Origin: Symbiodinium natans
Taxonomy: Eukaryota; Sar; Dinophyceae; Suessiales; Symbiodiniaceae
NCBI GenBank assembly: GCA_905221605.1
Contig: CAJNDS010000208.1
Span: 77,501 to 117,500, forward strand
Length of the DNA stretch: 40,000 nt
Reading direction: 5' to 3'
This document shows, in pieces, positions 32,426-40,000 of this stretch; position 1 is the stretch's first letter; each line of letters starts with the position of its first letter. A program made the position numbers and the translations under genes. Under the pieces are notes generated by a model, which was not told the origin of the DNA, searched no databases, and saw only the letters and a list, made by a program, of their open reading frames with translations.

Positions 32426-32471
32426 CGGGGTTTAGAGGTTTAGGGTTTAGGGTTTAGGGTTTGTAATGGGA

Positions 32472-32572
32472 TCCCCCCGCACCCCCCGAGCGTGTGGTCA
32501 ATCCTCCGGAAACAGCTGGAGAAAAGGCTTCGCCAGCCTTAATATGGAGCATGCGGAGAGTTCAGGGCTTCG
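32472..32572. CDS. Exon-like island, strand uncertain
   Basis: Plus ERVVNPPETAGEKASPALIW then SMRRVQG; minus ELSACSILRLAKPFLQLFPE then D and TGA. Confidence 0.33.
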
Positions 32573-32835
32573 GGTTTCGGGTTTCGGGTTTAGGGTTAGG
32601 CCTTGTAGTGTCTAGGAGTCTAGCGTTTAGGAGCTTAGGGTGCAGCAGTTTCGGGTTTAGAGCTGAGGGCTTATCGGGGTTGGGGCTATAATGTTTAGGC
32701 TTAGGGTTAGGGCTTAGGGTTTAGGGCTTAGGGTTAGGGCTATGGTTTAGGGTTTAGGGTTTAGGGTTTAGGGTTCAGGGTTCAGGGTTTAGGGTTTTAG
32801 GGTTTTAGGGTTTAGGGTTTCGGCTTCGAGGCTTA

Positions 32836-32915
32836 GCGTGTGCAACTGGGCATAGGGGAAGCTCTTGGTGTGGCCTCGACGCCAGGCCTAGGGCTTTCGG
32901 ACTGTTCGGGTGTTC
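32836..32915 (-). CDS. Exon-like island, minus strand
   Basis: Frame NSPKALGLASRPHQELPLCP then VAHAKP; another minus frame reads QSESPRPGVEATPRASPM. Confidence 0.3.
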
Positions 32916-32999
32916 GGGTATGGGCGGTAATGGGTTTAGGGTTTAGGGTTTAGGGTTTAGGGATTGGGGTTGAGCAGCTTGGCTTACTTGTTGTTTCAG

Positions 33000-33060
33000 G
33001 TTTAGCCTCGAAGTTAAGCAGGGAAACTTCTCGAGGAGCCTACGACAAGTCAAGGCTCAG
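33000..33060 (+). CDS. Exon-like island after polypyrimidine-CAG, plus
   Basis: CTTACTTGTTGTTTCAG is a textbook acceptor, followed by FSLEVKQGNFSRSLRQVKAQ. It ends at the family 2 copy at 33063. Confidence 0.4.
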
Positions 33061-33062
33061 GG

Positions 33063-33155
33063 TTGGGATGCTCCCCCCTTATACTAACAGTCCTTAGTAG
33101 GGATTATTATAGTACCCCCTATTACAGTCCTGCTAGTACAAGGGCGAACAAGCCA
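33063..33155. mobile_element. MITE-like TIR element, family 2, diverged copy
   Basis: TTGGGATGCTCCCCCCTTAT and ACTAACAGTCC at the left; CAGTCCTGCTAGTACAAGGG at the right, ending AAGCCAA. 93 bp. Confidence 0.7.
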
Positions 33156-33300
33156 AGTTTAGGGTACCTACATTATCCCCTGTTGCTGACGTCTTAGATC
33201 TTGGCCTTGTAAGTTGCAAGTTAGGGATTATTCGGGAAACCCTAAACCCCGAAGCCCCCTAAGCCCCTAAGCTCCTAAGCCCCTAAGCCCCTAAACCATC

Positions 33301-33398
33301 TGGAAATCCGTGCTTTAATGACCACAGCTTGTATCTGAAAATGCGTGACGGCAGAGGGTTTAGGGCTTCGTCTGCCGTGGTTTCGAAGTAGGGGGTTT
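33301..33398 (+). CDS. Exon-like island with an in-frame telomere-like word, plus
   Basis: Frame GNPCFNDHSLYLKMRDGRGF then RASSAVVSK and TAG. The word GGGTTTAGGG is read as codons GRGFR and is bracketed by inverted ACGGCAGA and TCTGCCGT. Confidence 0.38.
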
Positions 33399-33421
33399 GG
33401 TAGATACATCCTACATCGTCG

Positions 33422-33490
33422 GTTTAGGGTTTAGGGTTTAGGGTTTAGGGTTTAGGGTTTAGGGTTTAGGGTTTAGGGTTTAGGGTTTAG
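33422..33490 (+). repeat. TTTAGGG array
   Basis: Ten perfect units. Confidence 0.97.
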
Positions 33491-33765
33491 TGTTTGGGGT
33501 GTGGGCTTCTGCCAGAAGCCATGGAAAAGAGTTGCATGCGTCAGACATGACCCAGGGTTGCATCAGCGAGAACTCTTCTTCGACGGACACCTTCCTCAGA
33601 TGTCTCTTCCCCGTTGCTTTGCGCGAGTCTTGGTGCAGCTCTCGGGGCTTGCGGAAGTGGGGGCACCTCGGCGTCTGCGGGGGACCTGTGCTGGATGAAG
33701 CGCTGCTGGAGCAGGGCGCTTGCACGATCTTCGCTGCGTGGGCCTGTGCCGCCACTCTAACCCCT
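33490..33765. CDS. Coding-like island of 275 bp, frame uncertain
   Basis: The minus 91-codon frame contains KATGKRHLRKVSVEEEFSLM then QPWVMSDACNSFPWLLAEAH. A second minus frame reads SEDRASALLQQRFIQHRSPA. The plus 94-codon frame has RKWGHLGVCGGPVLDEALLE. All are open because the stretch is GC-rich. I lean to minus. Confidence 0.38.
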
Positions 33766-33904
33766 AAACCCTAAACCCTATAAACCCTAAACCCTATACC
33801 CTATAAACCCTAAACCCTAAACCCTAAACACAAAACCCTAAGCCCTAAGCCCTAAACCCTAAACCCTAAACCCTATATATACCCTATAAACCCCAAACCC
33901 TAAG

Positions 33905-33964
33905 CACGAATCTGCAGCATCACTGCGGAAGATGGCACGATCATTGATGGCACCAACGCCGCTT
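33905..33964 (+). CDS. Small exon-like island, plus strand
   Basis: Frame RICSITAEDGTIIDGTNAA then TAG, like a C-terminal exon; minus (AINDRAIFRSDAADSC) is open as well. Confidence 0.33.
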
Positions 33965-34021
33965 AGGAAACCCAAAAAGCCGTGAACTCAAGGAAACAAA
34001 GGAGGGACCCTTTTAACGGAA

Positions 34022-34138
34022 AGGGTTTAGGGTTTAGGGTTTAGGGTTTAGGGTTTAGGGTTTAGGGTTTAGGGTTTAGGGTTTAGGGTTTAGGGTTTAG
34101 GGTTTAGGGTTTAGGGTTTAGGGTTTAGGGTTTAGGGA
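34022..34138 (+). repeat. TTTAGGG array, about 16 units
   Basis: Perfect heptamers lying between GGAGGGACCCTTTTAACGG and GGTAGGGTCCCTTCTAGG, possibly an interrupted element. Confidence 0.97.
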
Positions 34139-34198
34139 ATCCTTAGGTAGGGTCCCTTCTAGGAGTCCCACCTTATACCCTTAAGAAACCCCCCACCC

Positions 34199-34312
34199 CT
34201 AGGCCCTAAACCCTAAACCCTAAACCCTAAACCCGAAACCCGAAACCCTAAACCCTAAACCCTAAACCCTAAACCCTAAACCCGAAACCATAAACCCTAA
34301 ACCCTAAACCCC
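34199..34312 (-). repeat. CCCTAAA array with CCCGAAA variants
   Basis: About fifteen units; three are CCCGAAA. The islands 34343-34405 and 34797-34876 beyond are open on both strands (plus AQKETKSSGDASTEEPAF; minus KQQLLHALCLGGKAGSSV) and I leave them undecided. Confidence 0.95.
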
Positions 34313-34532
34313 AACACCCGAAACACCACTTGTTTCCCACCCCCTAAGGTCGACGATGGGGTCCTACAGGGACCTCGGAGAGGCAACCCATCCCCTCCCC
34401 CCGTTTAGGGTTTAGGATTTAGGATTTAGGGTTTAGGGTTTAAGGTTTAGGGTTTAGGGTTTAGGGCTTAGGGTCCTAAAGCCCCAAACCTTCAACAACA
34501 GCCGAAAGCCTGCACACCTGCAGTAAACACAC

Positions 34533-34635
34533 GAGGGTTCCGGACTTAGGCGTACCTTATTGAGATCCCTATTCTAAGGGGATCCTACTATTTGGGGCTC
34601 TATACTAGGGGTCCCATATTCTTGTAAACCCCCGT
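34533..34635 (+). mobile_element. MITE-like TIR element, family 9, copy d
   Basis: GAGGGTTCCGGACTTAGGCG at the left against TATTCTTGTAAACCCCCGT at the right. The core AAGGGGATCCTACTATTTGG matches copy a in reverse. Confidence 0.65.
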
Positions 34636-34704
34636 ATAGGTAATATACATCTGCGGGTTCTATGGGCTCGGAAAAGCCAACCCAAAAACTGACTGCACCC
34701 TCCA

Positions 34705-34793
34705 ACCCTAAACCCTTAACCTAAACCCTAAACCCTAAACCCTAAACCCTAAACCCTAAACCCTAAACCCTAAACCCTAAACCCGAAACGGGC
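34705..34793 (-). repeat. CCCTAAA array
   Basis: About twelve units, mostly perfect. Confidence 0.96.
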
Positions 34794-35033
34794 CCAGAAA
34801 GAAACCAAGAGCTCCGGCGACGCCAGCACGGAGGAGCCAGCCTTCCCCCCCAAGCAAAGGGCATGCAACAATTGCTGCTTTAGGGTTTGTTGGGGTATAG
34901 TACAGGGCTTAGCGTTTTAGGGCTCAGGGGCTTAGGTCATAGGGCTTAGGGCTTAGGGCTTAGGATTTGGCTTAGAGGCTTGGGGCAAAGGGCTCCGGAC
35001 TGAAGAATGGTGTAGGGTTCGATTCTGCGGGGC

Positions 35034-35050
35034 GGGGGGGGGGGGGGGGG
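35034..35050 (+). repeat. 17-nt G homopolymer
   Basis: The flanks 34880-35160 are degenerate repeat with a minus frame containing PFQPPPPPPPRRI, a product of this run. Confidence 0.95.
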
Positions 35051-35376
35051 TTGGAAGGGGAGCCAAATCGAGTTGGGGCAACAAGGCCGCTCTATACCTA
35101 GAGACATGACTACATGTAAGGTGAAGTTACGGCAACAAGGACCCAGTTCTAGGTTTACAGTCAACCCTAAACCCTAAAGCCCCTGAAGCCCCCGACCCTG
35201 CAGCCCGAAACCCTAAAACCCTAAACCCCTAAACGCCCCTAACACCCCCCAAAGTGCGCAAAATCCCTAAAGCCCCTAAACGCCCTAAAGCCTCTAAAAC
35301 CCTCAGGCCCCTAAAGCCCCCTACTGTCCTTAAAACCCATAGCCCTAAACCCTCCAAACCCTAAACGCAAAACCCT

Positions 35377-35520
35377 GAAACCCTGAAACCCTGAAACCCT
35401 GAAACCCTAAAACCCTAAAACCCTAAAACCCCAAAACCCTAAAACCCTAAAACCCTAAAACCCTAAAACCCTAAAACCCTAAAACCCTAAACCCTAAACC
35501 CTAAACCCTAAACCCTAAAC
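35377..35520 (-). repeat. CCCTGAAA/CCCTAAAA octamer array
   Basis: Four CCCTGAAA, about ten CCCTAAAA, then five CCCTAAA. The complement of the octamer array type at 12060. Confidence 0.96.
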
Positions 35521-35531
35521 AAACCTTTAGG

Positions 35532-35650
35532 CATTCCGCGCCATGCTGCCTTTTCTGATTCGAGGGAATCCGGGGTCCATTCTGGCTTTGCAGCTTTTTT
35601 TTAAATCTTTTCTCTCACCCGCCCCTGAAAACATGCGAGGGTTGAGGCTT
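35532..35650. CDS. Exon-like island, 39 codons, strand uncertain
   Basis: Plus AFRAMLPFLIRGNPGSILAL then QLFFKSFLSPAPENMRGL, hydrophobic. Minus SGAGERKDLKKSCKARMDPG then FPRIRKGSMARNA. Confidence 0.36.
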
Positions 35651-35689
35651 GACGGTTCAGGGTTGAGGGCTTAGAGTTTAGGATTGTTA

Positions 35690-35847
35690 AATCTTACGGT
35701 AGTTGCATGGTCCCTGAATATGGGCCCTTGTTGGGGAACCCTGACAAAAAACCCTTCTATACCCCATAAAACCCAAGGGCCCATACTTCATAACCCTGTA
35801 GAGACGATGAGGGGCCATATTAAGGGACCATGTACCTCCCTTAGATT
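35690..35847. mobile_element. MITE-like TIR element, family 4, long copy
   Basis: AATCTTACGGTAGTTGCATG and GTCCCT mirrored by AAGGGACCATGTACCTCCCT and TAGATT. 158 bp, no ORF. The following 35860-36360 is degenerate CCCTAAA-like sequence without genes. Confidence 0.7.
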
Positions 35848-36361
35848 ACACAACAGCTTGAACCCAACAGCTTGAACCCTTCACAAGCTGCGGCCCTCAC
35901 AACCTGAAGCCAAAACCCTAAAGCCAAACACCTGACACCCACCCTTACCCTAAACCCTAAACCCTAAACCCGAAAATCCAAATCCTAAAACCCTAAACCC
36001 CAAGAATCCTGAAACCTGAAACCCGTAAAAACCCTAAGCCCTAAACCCTAACAGCCCTAACAATGAGAAAGTCCTAAACCTAGAACGCCTGATGCCTCTA
36101 AAGCCTCTAAACCTTAAAACCCTACAGCCCTCAGCCCTAACACCCCAACACCCCCAAAGCCCTAAACCCTACCCTAAACCCGAAACCTAAGCCCCGAAAC
36201 CAAAACTCTAAACCCTCAACCCGAAGCGCCAAACCCTGAACCCTGAACCCTGAACCCTAAACCCGAAACCCTAGCCCTAAACCTAAACCCTAAGCCCCGA
36301 ACCTTGAACCATGATACCTAAACCCGAAACCCTAAACCCTCAACCCCAAAACCCCAAGACC

Positions 36362-36442
36362 AGGCCTCGTTGGGCCCAGGACGCTCCGCGGGTCGGCGCT
36401 GGCCGCGGTAGGACACGAGCAGCTGGGACGCCTAGAGAGGGT
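36362..36442 (-). CDS. Exon-like island, minus strand
   Basis: After CCCTCTCTAG: ASQLLVSYRGQRRPAERPGP then NEAW. The last minus-strand island before the plus-strand series. Confidence 0.38.
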
Positions 36443-36663
36443 CTTAGAGGGTGTGTTGGGGTTTAGGGTTTAGGGCTAGGGTTCAGGGTTCAGGGTTCAG
36501 GGTTCAGGGTTTAGGGTTTCGGGTTTAGGGTTTATAGGGTTTAGGGCTTGGCGTTTAGGGTTTTGGGTTTGTTGGGGTTTCGTAGGGTTTAGTAGGGTTT
36601 AGAAGGGTTTTGGGTCTAGGGTCTAGGGTTTAGAGGGTTAGGAGATCAGGGTTCAAGTTTTCT

Positions 36664-36763
36664 GGGGATAACCTACAAGAAATCGAGGTTCAGGTGCACA
36701 GCATTTGGCTCACAACCCTTGCCCGAAAGCTCCATTTGGAGTACTCTCGTATGGAACTTGTGC
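36664..36763 (+). CDS. Exon-like island 1 of a plus-strand series
   Basis: 33 codons: GDNLQEIEVQVHSIWLTTLA then RKLHLEYSRMELV, a long amphipathic helix. It runs into a 15-nt C run (36763-36777). Confidence 0.5.
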
Positions 36764-36832
36764 CCCCCCCCCCCCCCAAACAAAATGATCCTAAAACCTA
36801 AAACTAAACCCTAAACCCTAAACCGTAAACCG

Positions 36833-36927
36833 AAGAAAAACAACGAAAAGACAAAATGGCTCGGGAGAAGTGAATACCAAAAGCTGCAGGCGGACCATGA
36901 ATGTATGAGAGGATCCTACTCTCTCAC
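36833..36927 (+). CDS. Exon-like island 2 of the plus-strand series
   Basis: Frame KKNNEKTKWLGRSEYQKLQA then DHECMRGSYSL, followed by CAC|GTGATG, a possible donor that avoids the TGA. Confidence 0.48.
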
Positions 36928-37111
36928 GTGATGCTACTACTACCGGGGCTCTTGTGAAGGAACTCAAACTAAGCTTCCCCAAAAGGGTCCTGTAGCCGCA
37001 AATTCCTGTACAATGAAATGGTACTTTGATTTAGGCCCCTAAACCCTAAACCCTAAACTAAACGCTAACCCCTAAACCCCAAACGCTAAATCCAGCAAAT
37101 GGACCCTCTAG

Positions 37112-37156
37112 GATATGGCTAGCTGCTGGCTCGTAGATGGGAAAAGGCTCGGGAAA
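37112..37156 (+). CDS. Exon-like island 3 of the plus-strand series
   Basis: Acceptor CCCTCTAG, then DMASCWLVDGKRLGK up to the array. Confidence 0.4.
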
Positions 37157-37170
37157 CCCTAAACCCTAAA

Positions 37171-37260
37171 CCCGAAGTTTTGTACAAGCCTAGGAATAGC
37201 GGAGTAACCGGGAGAAAAGGGCCACTGCGCGTCCTACTGAAGGACTACAATGAGGGTAGT
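37171..37260 (+). CDS. Exon-like island 4 of the plus-strand series
   Basis: Frame PEVLYKPRNSGVTGRKGPLR then VLLKDYNEGS and TAA. Basic loop followed by a strand. It could continue from island 3 across CCCTAAACCCTAAA, which is itself open in this frame. Confidence 0.45.
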
Positions 37261-37301
37261 TAAACACCCTGAAGGCACCCCTAAACCCTAAACCCTAAAC
37301 T

Positions 37302-37395
37302 CAAGGAGCCTCTGACTGCTCTGCCTTGGTGGCCTCGGGCACTGGTACCTGCTTCGGATGGGGCACGGTGCGCCTTTTTCGCTTCGGGTTTAGGA
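37302..37395 (+). CDS. Exon-like island 5 of the plus-strand series
   Basis: Frame GASDCSALVASGTGTCFGWG then TVRLFRFG; a second plus frame (LKEPLTALPWWPRALVPA) is open too. Confidence 0.4.
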
Positions 37396-37539
37396 ATGCT
37401 GGAGGTTCTTTAGGGTTTAGGGTTTAGGGTATAGGGTATAGGGTATAGGCTTAGGGTTGAGGGGTTTAGGGTTTAGGGTGAGAGTGCAGGGTTTAGGTTC
37501 TGTAAACCCTCTGAAAATGTTTAAAGAGCCACTCAGAAC

Positions 37540-37795
37540 CAGCAAGGTAAACATGGAAATATAGATAGATGAGTGCAGAAACAAATATGTAATCATAGAC
37601 ATACATACATATGCGCAATCCAAAGGTGGTTGGTGGGTGCCGGGTTTTTGGTTTATGATATCAGAAAATATAGCATAAGATCGCACGATATATAAAATAA
37701 AGACAAGGCAAGACAAAGAAATACCGATACAAGACAATACAACACACCACACCACACCACAACACAAGACAACACAACACACCACAGAATGCATT
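37540..37795 (+). repeat. AT-rich simple-sequence stretch
   Basis: ATAGATAGATGAG, ATACATACATATG, then CACACCACACCACACCACAA and ACAAGACAACACAACAC. The Cys/Val-rich 156-codon minus frame over it is a translation of these repeats. No array units occur. Confidence 0.8.
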
Positions 37796-37910
37796 AAGCA
37801 GGGTATATATTTCTTGTACCCCCAAAAGGACACCAGGTATATACACCCACCAATATTAGAAAAAGGAACCTTATATACACTCACCAAAAACAGAAATATA
37901 AACCCTGCTT
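37796..37910 (+). mobile_element. MITE family 1, second intact copy
   Basis: 19-bp TIR AAGCAGGGTATATATTTCT mirrored at 37892-37910 with one mismatch. The interior TTGTACCCCCAAAAGGACACC and CCTTATATACACTCACC are identical in kind to 1916-2040. Confidence 0.8.
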
Positions 37911-38069
37911 CACATCATGCTATATTAGAATACTGTAGGGTTGCTTACTTCTCCAATAACCAAGGGGAAAAAAGGTTAAACTTTACTATACCTACTACAT
38001 AAGGAAGCCCAAAAAGTTTAAAGTTCAACTAAAGGCGAAGTAAGGTTGGGGCCGGCGGAGGGACTATTT

Positions 38070-38128
38070 AGGTCTCTTACCCGCAATGTCTGGAGAACCA
38101 GGTCCCGTTGGAGGGCCCCTGAGCATGG
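38070..38128. CDS. Small exon-like island, strand uncertain
   Basis: Plus after GGACTATTTAG: VSYPQCLENQVPLEGP. Minus: PHAQGPSNGTWFSRHC ending at CGG|GTAAGAG, a good donor. Confidence 0.33.
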
Positions 38129-38130
38129 GG

Positions 38131-38313
38131 TCAGGGTTCAGGGTTCAGGGTTCAGGGTTTAGGGTTTAGGGTTTAGGGTTTAGGGTTTAGGGTTTAGGGT
38201 TTAGGGTTTAGGGTTTAGGGTTTAGGGTTTAGGGTTTAGGGTTCAGGGTTCAGGGTTTAGGGTTTAGGGTTTAGGGTTCAGGGTTCAGGGTTCAGGGTTT
38301 AGGGTTTAGGGTT
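38131..38313 (+). repeat. TTTAGGG array with TTCAGGG blocks, about 180 bp
   Basis: TTCAGGG units occur in groups at the start, middle and end; the rest is perfect. Confidence 0.97.
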
Positions 38314-38485
38314 TGGGCTTCTCTAAGGTGCTTTTCGGGCCCGAGGTTGTTCGGATGCTTAGCCGCTTCGGGGGGGCTTTGAGGAATTCAAGGGTGCTTA
38401 CGGGCTTTGGGTTTTTTCTTAAGGCTCTCAGGGGTGCCTAGGCCCACGCTCCGGGAGTTTAGGGTTTAGGGTCGGTCTACAACTT

Positions 38486-38962
38486 TTGTTGCACTGGAGT
38501 CTGGTCCCTGGCATGCAGATGGGGGGGGGGGTTGAACCTACCTTACCTCAGGTGCCCTGGCAACCCGAAACCCAATATTCGAAACTAAACGTCTGGCAGG
38601 ATTTAGGGTTTAGGCTTTGGGGTTCAACCCCCAAGGGAGAGGACCTTCTTGTTGAAGGTCATGGCTCCACGTTCTGTACAGCAAGGGGAGCCCTTTCTAC
38701 TCTAACTACAGCTAAGGTACCAAAACCCGCCAAAAAACTCTGCATCTACCCTGGGCCCTCAACCCTACACCTAAACCCTACACTAAACCCCCCAAAACCT
38801 TACATTAACCCCTCTATAGACCCCCAAAAAAGCTGTTGTAGCAAAGGTCACAGCTCCACATTCTGCAGGTGTGCAGCTTCGATCTGCCCCTCTTTCAGAC
38901 TTTGCAGCAGGGTGGCTTCCCTTTGCTCGGAATCCAGCAGTGGCGACACAGCCTCATTCTAG
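38486..38962 (+). CDS. 158-codon frame, mixed unique and repeat, plus strand
   Basis: Contains a duplicated motif, GHGSTFCTARGA (from 38661) and GHSSTFCRCAAS (from 38848), from a repeated GGTCA.RGCTCCAC.TTCTG word. The middle (PSTLHLNPTLNPPKPYINPS) is telomere-like translation, and the start crosses a 10-nt G run. The last part (SICPSFRLCSRVASLCSESS) may be coding. Probably a composite, not one gene. Confidence 0.28.
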   Translation: MLHWSLVPGMQMGGGVEPTLPQVPWQPETQYSKLNVWQDLGFRLWGSTPKGEDLLVEGHGSTFCTARGALSTLTTAKVPKPAKKLCIYPGPSTLHLNPTLNPPKPYINPSIDPQKSCCSKGHSSTFCRCAASICPSFRLCSRVASLCSESSSGDTASF

Positions 38963-39109
38963 GGGTTATACCTTGGACCCTCAAAGTTGCATCCTGGGTT
39001 TGGGGGCCCTTCTTCAGGATCCGTTAGTTAGGGCTTAGGGTTTAGGGTTTAGGGTTCAGGGTTTAGGGTTTAGGGTTTAGAGTTTAGGGTTTAGGGGCCA
39101 TGTTAGGAG

Positions 39110-39205
39110 TATGTTGAGGGGAACTTTAGGGGTACAACGTTAGCGCTACGAGTCTTTAATCATTTGACTCAGGGGCAGAGCTGTCTTTTGGGGCCTAGGA
39201 CTCAA
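39110..39205 (+). CDS. Exon-like island, plus strand
   Basis: Frame GTTLALRVFNHLTQGQSCLL then GPRTQFSR and TAA. Confidence 0.36.
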
Positions 39206-39229
39206 TTCAGCCGATAAGCCCTAAAACCC

Positions 39230-39563
39230 GAAGCCACGTAAACCCTAAACCCTAAACCCCTAAGCCCTGTAAACCTTTCACTCTAAAAGGTTTAGGGTTT
39301 TCAGCATTTAGAGCTTTAGAAGGCTTATGATTTCGGGCTTAGGCTCTCCTCTGGATTGTTCTACAATCTTAACGTTCAAGGGCTACTTATAATCAGCATC
39401 TCCATCTACGAACCCGATAAACCCTATGAACCCTATGGACCCTATGAAACCTCTCTAAATTCCAACCCCACACACCAAGACTCTAAACCCGTAAACCTAA
39501 GCCCTAAACCCCATAAGCGCTAAGCCCTCAATCCTAAATCCCAAAAAACCCTAGACCCTAAAC
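39230..39563 (-). repeat. Degenerate CCCTAAA-like tract
   Basis: AACCCTATGAACCCTATGG and similar words with a little unique sequence; no gene. Confidence 0.7.
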
Positions 39564-39645
39564 CCCAATTGGGCCAACTGGCCACGTGCAACCGAGAAGT
39601 TCCCGACACCGTCGGCACGCAGGTCTCGTAGTGGAACTCCGACAT
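39564..39645 (-). CDS. Possible first exon with ATG, minus strand
   Basis: GATCCAAG before ATG, then MSEFHYETCVPTVSGTSRLH then VASWPNW, ending TTGGG|GTTTAGGG, a GT donor at the array edge. One of the few islands whose Met could be a true start. The plus strand is also open. Confidence 0.42.
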
Positions 39646-39659
39646 CTTGGATCCTCAGC

Positions 39660-40000
39660 TTTGTTTGGGGGCGTTGGCTTAGGGGTTCGGGGTTTAGGGT
39701 TTAGGGTTTAGGGCTCGGGTCTAGGGGTTCAAGGTTTTGGGCTAGGGGTTTAGGGTTTTGGGGCTTTAGGTTTTAGGGGTTCAGGGTTGTAATTAGGGGT
39801 TTAGGGCCAGCCTAAACCCTAAACCCTAAACCCTAAACCTCTGGGGATTCGGGGCTTAAAGTTTAAGGTTTCGGGACTTCGGGTGCCCCCTAGGTTGGCT
39901 TTTGAAATCCTCTAAGAAAACCCTCCCTAAGCAGGAAATCCATCAAAGGGTTGAGGGTTTAAGGGTTTAAGGTGTCGGGTTTCGGGTTAGGAAAGACGAA
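39660..40000 (+). repeat. Degenerate telomere-like tract to the window end
   Basis: Mixed TTTAGGG, TTCGGG and GGGGTTT words plus a short CCCTAAA block at 39810-39838. No gene seen. Confidence 0.8.

Noticed and set aside
37417-37887. 156-codon minus frame rich in Cys and Val, possibly a membrane protein
   Set aside because: It reads the complement of ACACC/ACAAG simple repeats and both ends lie in a MITE and an array.
1-40000. tRNA, rRNA or other structured RNA genes
   Set aside because: I looked for the tRNA B box (GGTTCGAATCC) and rRNA cores on both strands and saw none; the hairpins present belong to repeated TIR elements.

Overview
The window looks like nuclear DNA of a eukaryote with Arabidopsis-type (TTTAGGG) telomere repeats and spliceosomal introns. 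Several good splice sites are visible: GTGAGT and GTAAGT donors, and polypyrimidine plus CAG acceptors. Other exon-like pieces appear to leave at GC. TTTAGGG telomeres together with frequent GC donors fit a dinoflagellate or related alga. That assignment is an inference, because no marker gene (rRNA, tRNA, housekeeping protein) can be recognised. Nothing bacterial is present: no operons, no ribosome binding sites, no long ORFs.

The sequence is a mosaic of three components. (1) Dozens of telomere-like arrays, from about 20 to 270 bp, in both orientations (TTTAGGG or CCCTAAA on the + strand), spread from end to end with many variant units. (2) Short unique islands between the arrays, mostly 50-130 bp. 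Most have at least one open frame with protein-like composition, and I read many as exons. From about 1 to 33 kb the better reading is mostly on the minus strand; around 9.97-11.6 kb and from 36.6 to 39.2 kb it is mostly plus. (3) About 100-160 bp elements with terminal inverted repeats (TIRs), MITE-like and without coding capacity, in at least nine families, several with two to four copies here.

Regions: 0-1 kb, degenerate arrays and a decayed MITE. 1-6.3 kb, a run of minus-strand exon-like islands. 6.3-6.7 kb, three inverted-repeat elements packed side by side. 7-14.4 kb, islands and arrays, including an array flanked by a 14-bp direct repeat inside a plus-strand frame (11.4 kb) and a minus-strand exon series (12.4-13.6 kb). 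16.1-17.9 kb, the longest stretch with few arrays, containing a possible 177-codon minus-strand frame. 20-22.9 kb, a dense minus-strand exon series with the best splice sites. 24.0-24.7 kb, a higher-order telomere-like repeat. 25-32 kb, more minus-strand islands and MITEs. 36.6-37.4 kb, a plus-strand exon series. 37.4-40 kb, simple repeats, one MITE, a 158-codon frame and scattered islands.

Limits: the islands are short and GC-rich, so an open frame alone means little and several islands are open on both strands. Exon calls rest on amino-acid character, runs of same-strand neighbours and visible splice sites. No exon-like piece was assigned to a family with confidence. The working hypothesis is that telomere-like arrays sit in, or make up, many introns of multi-exon genes.
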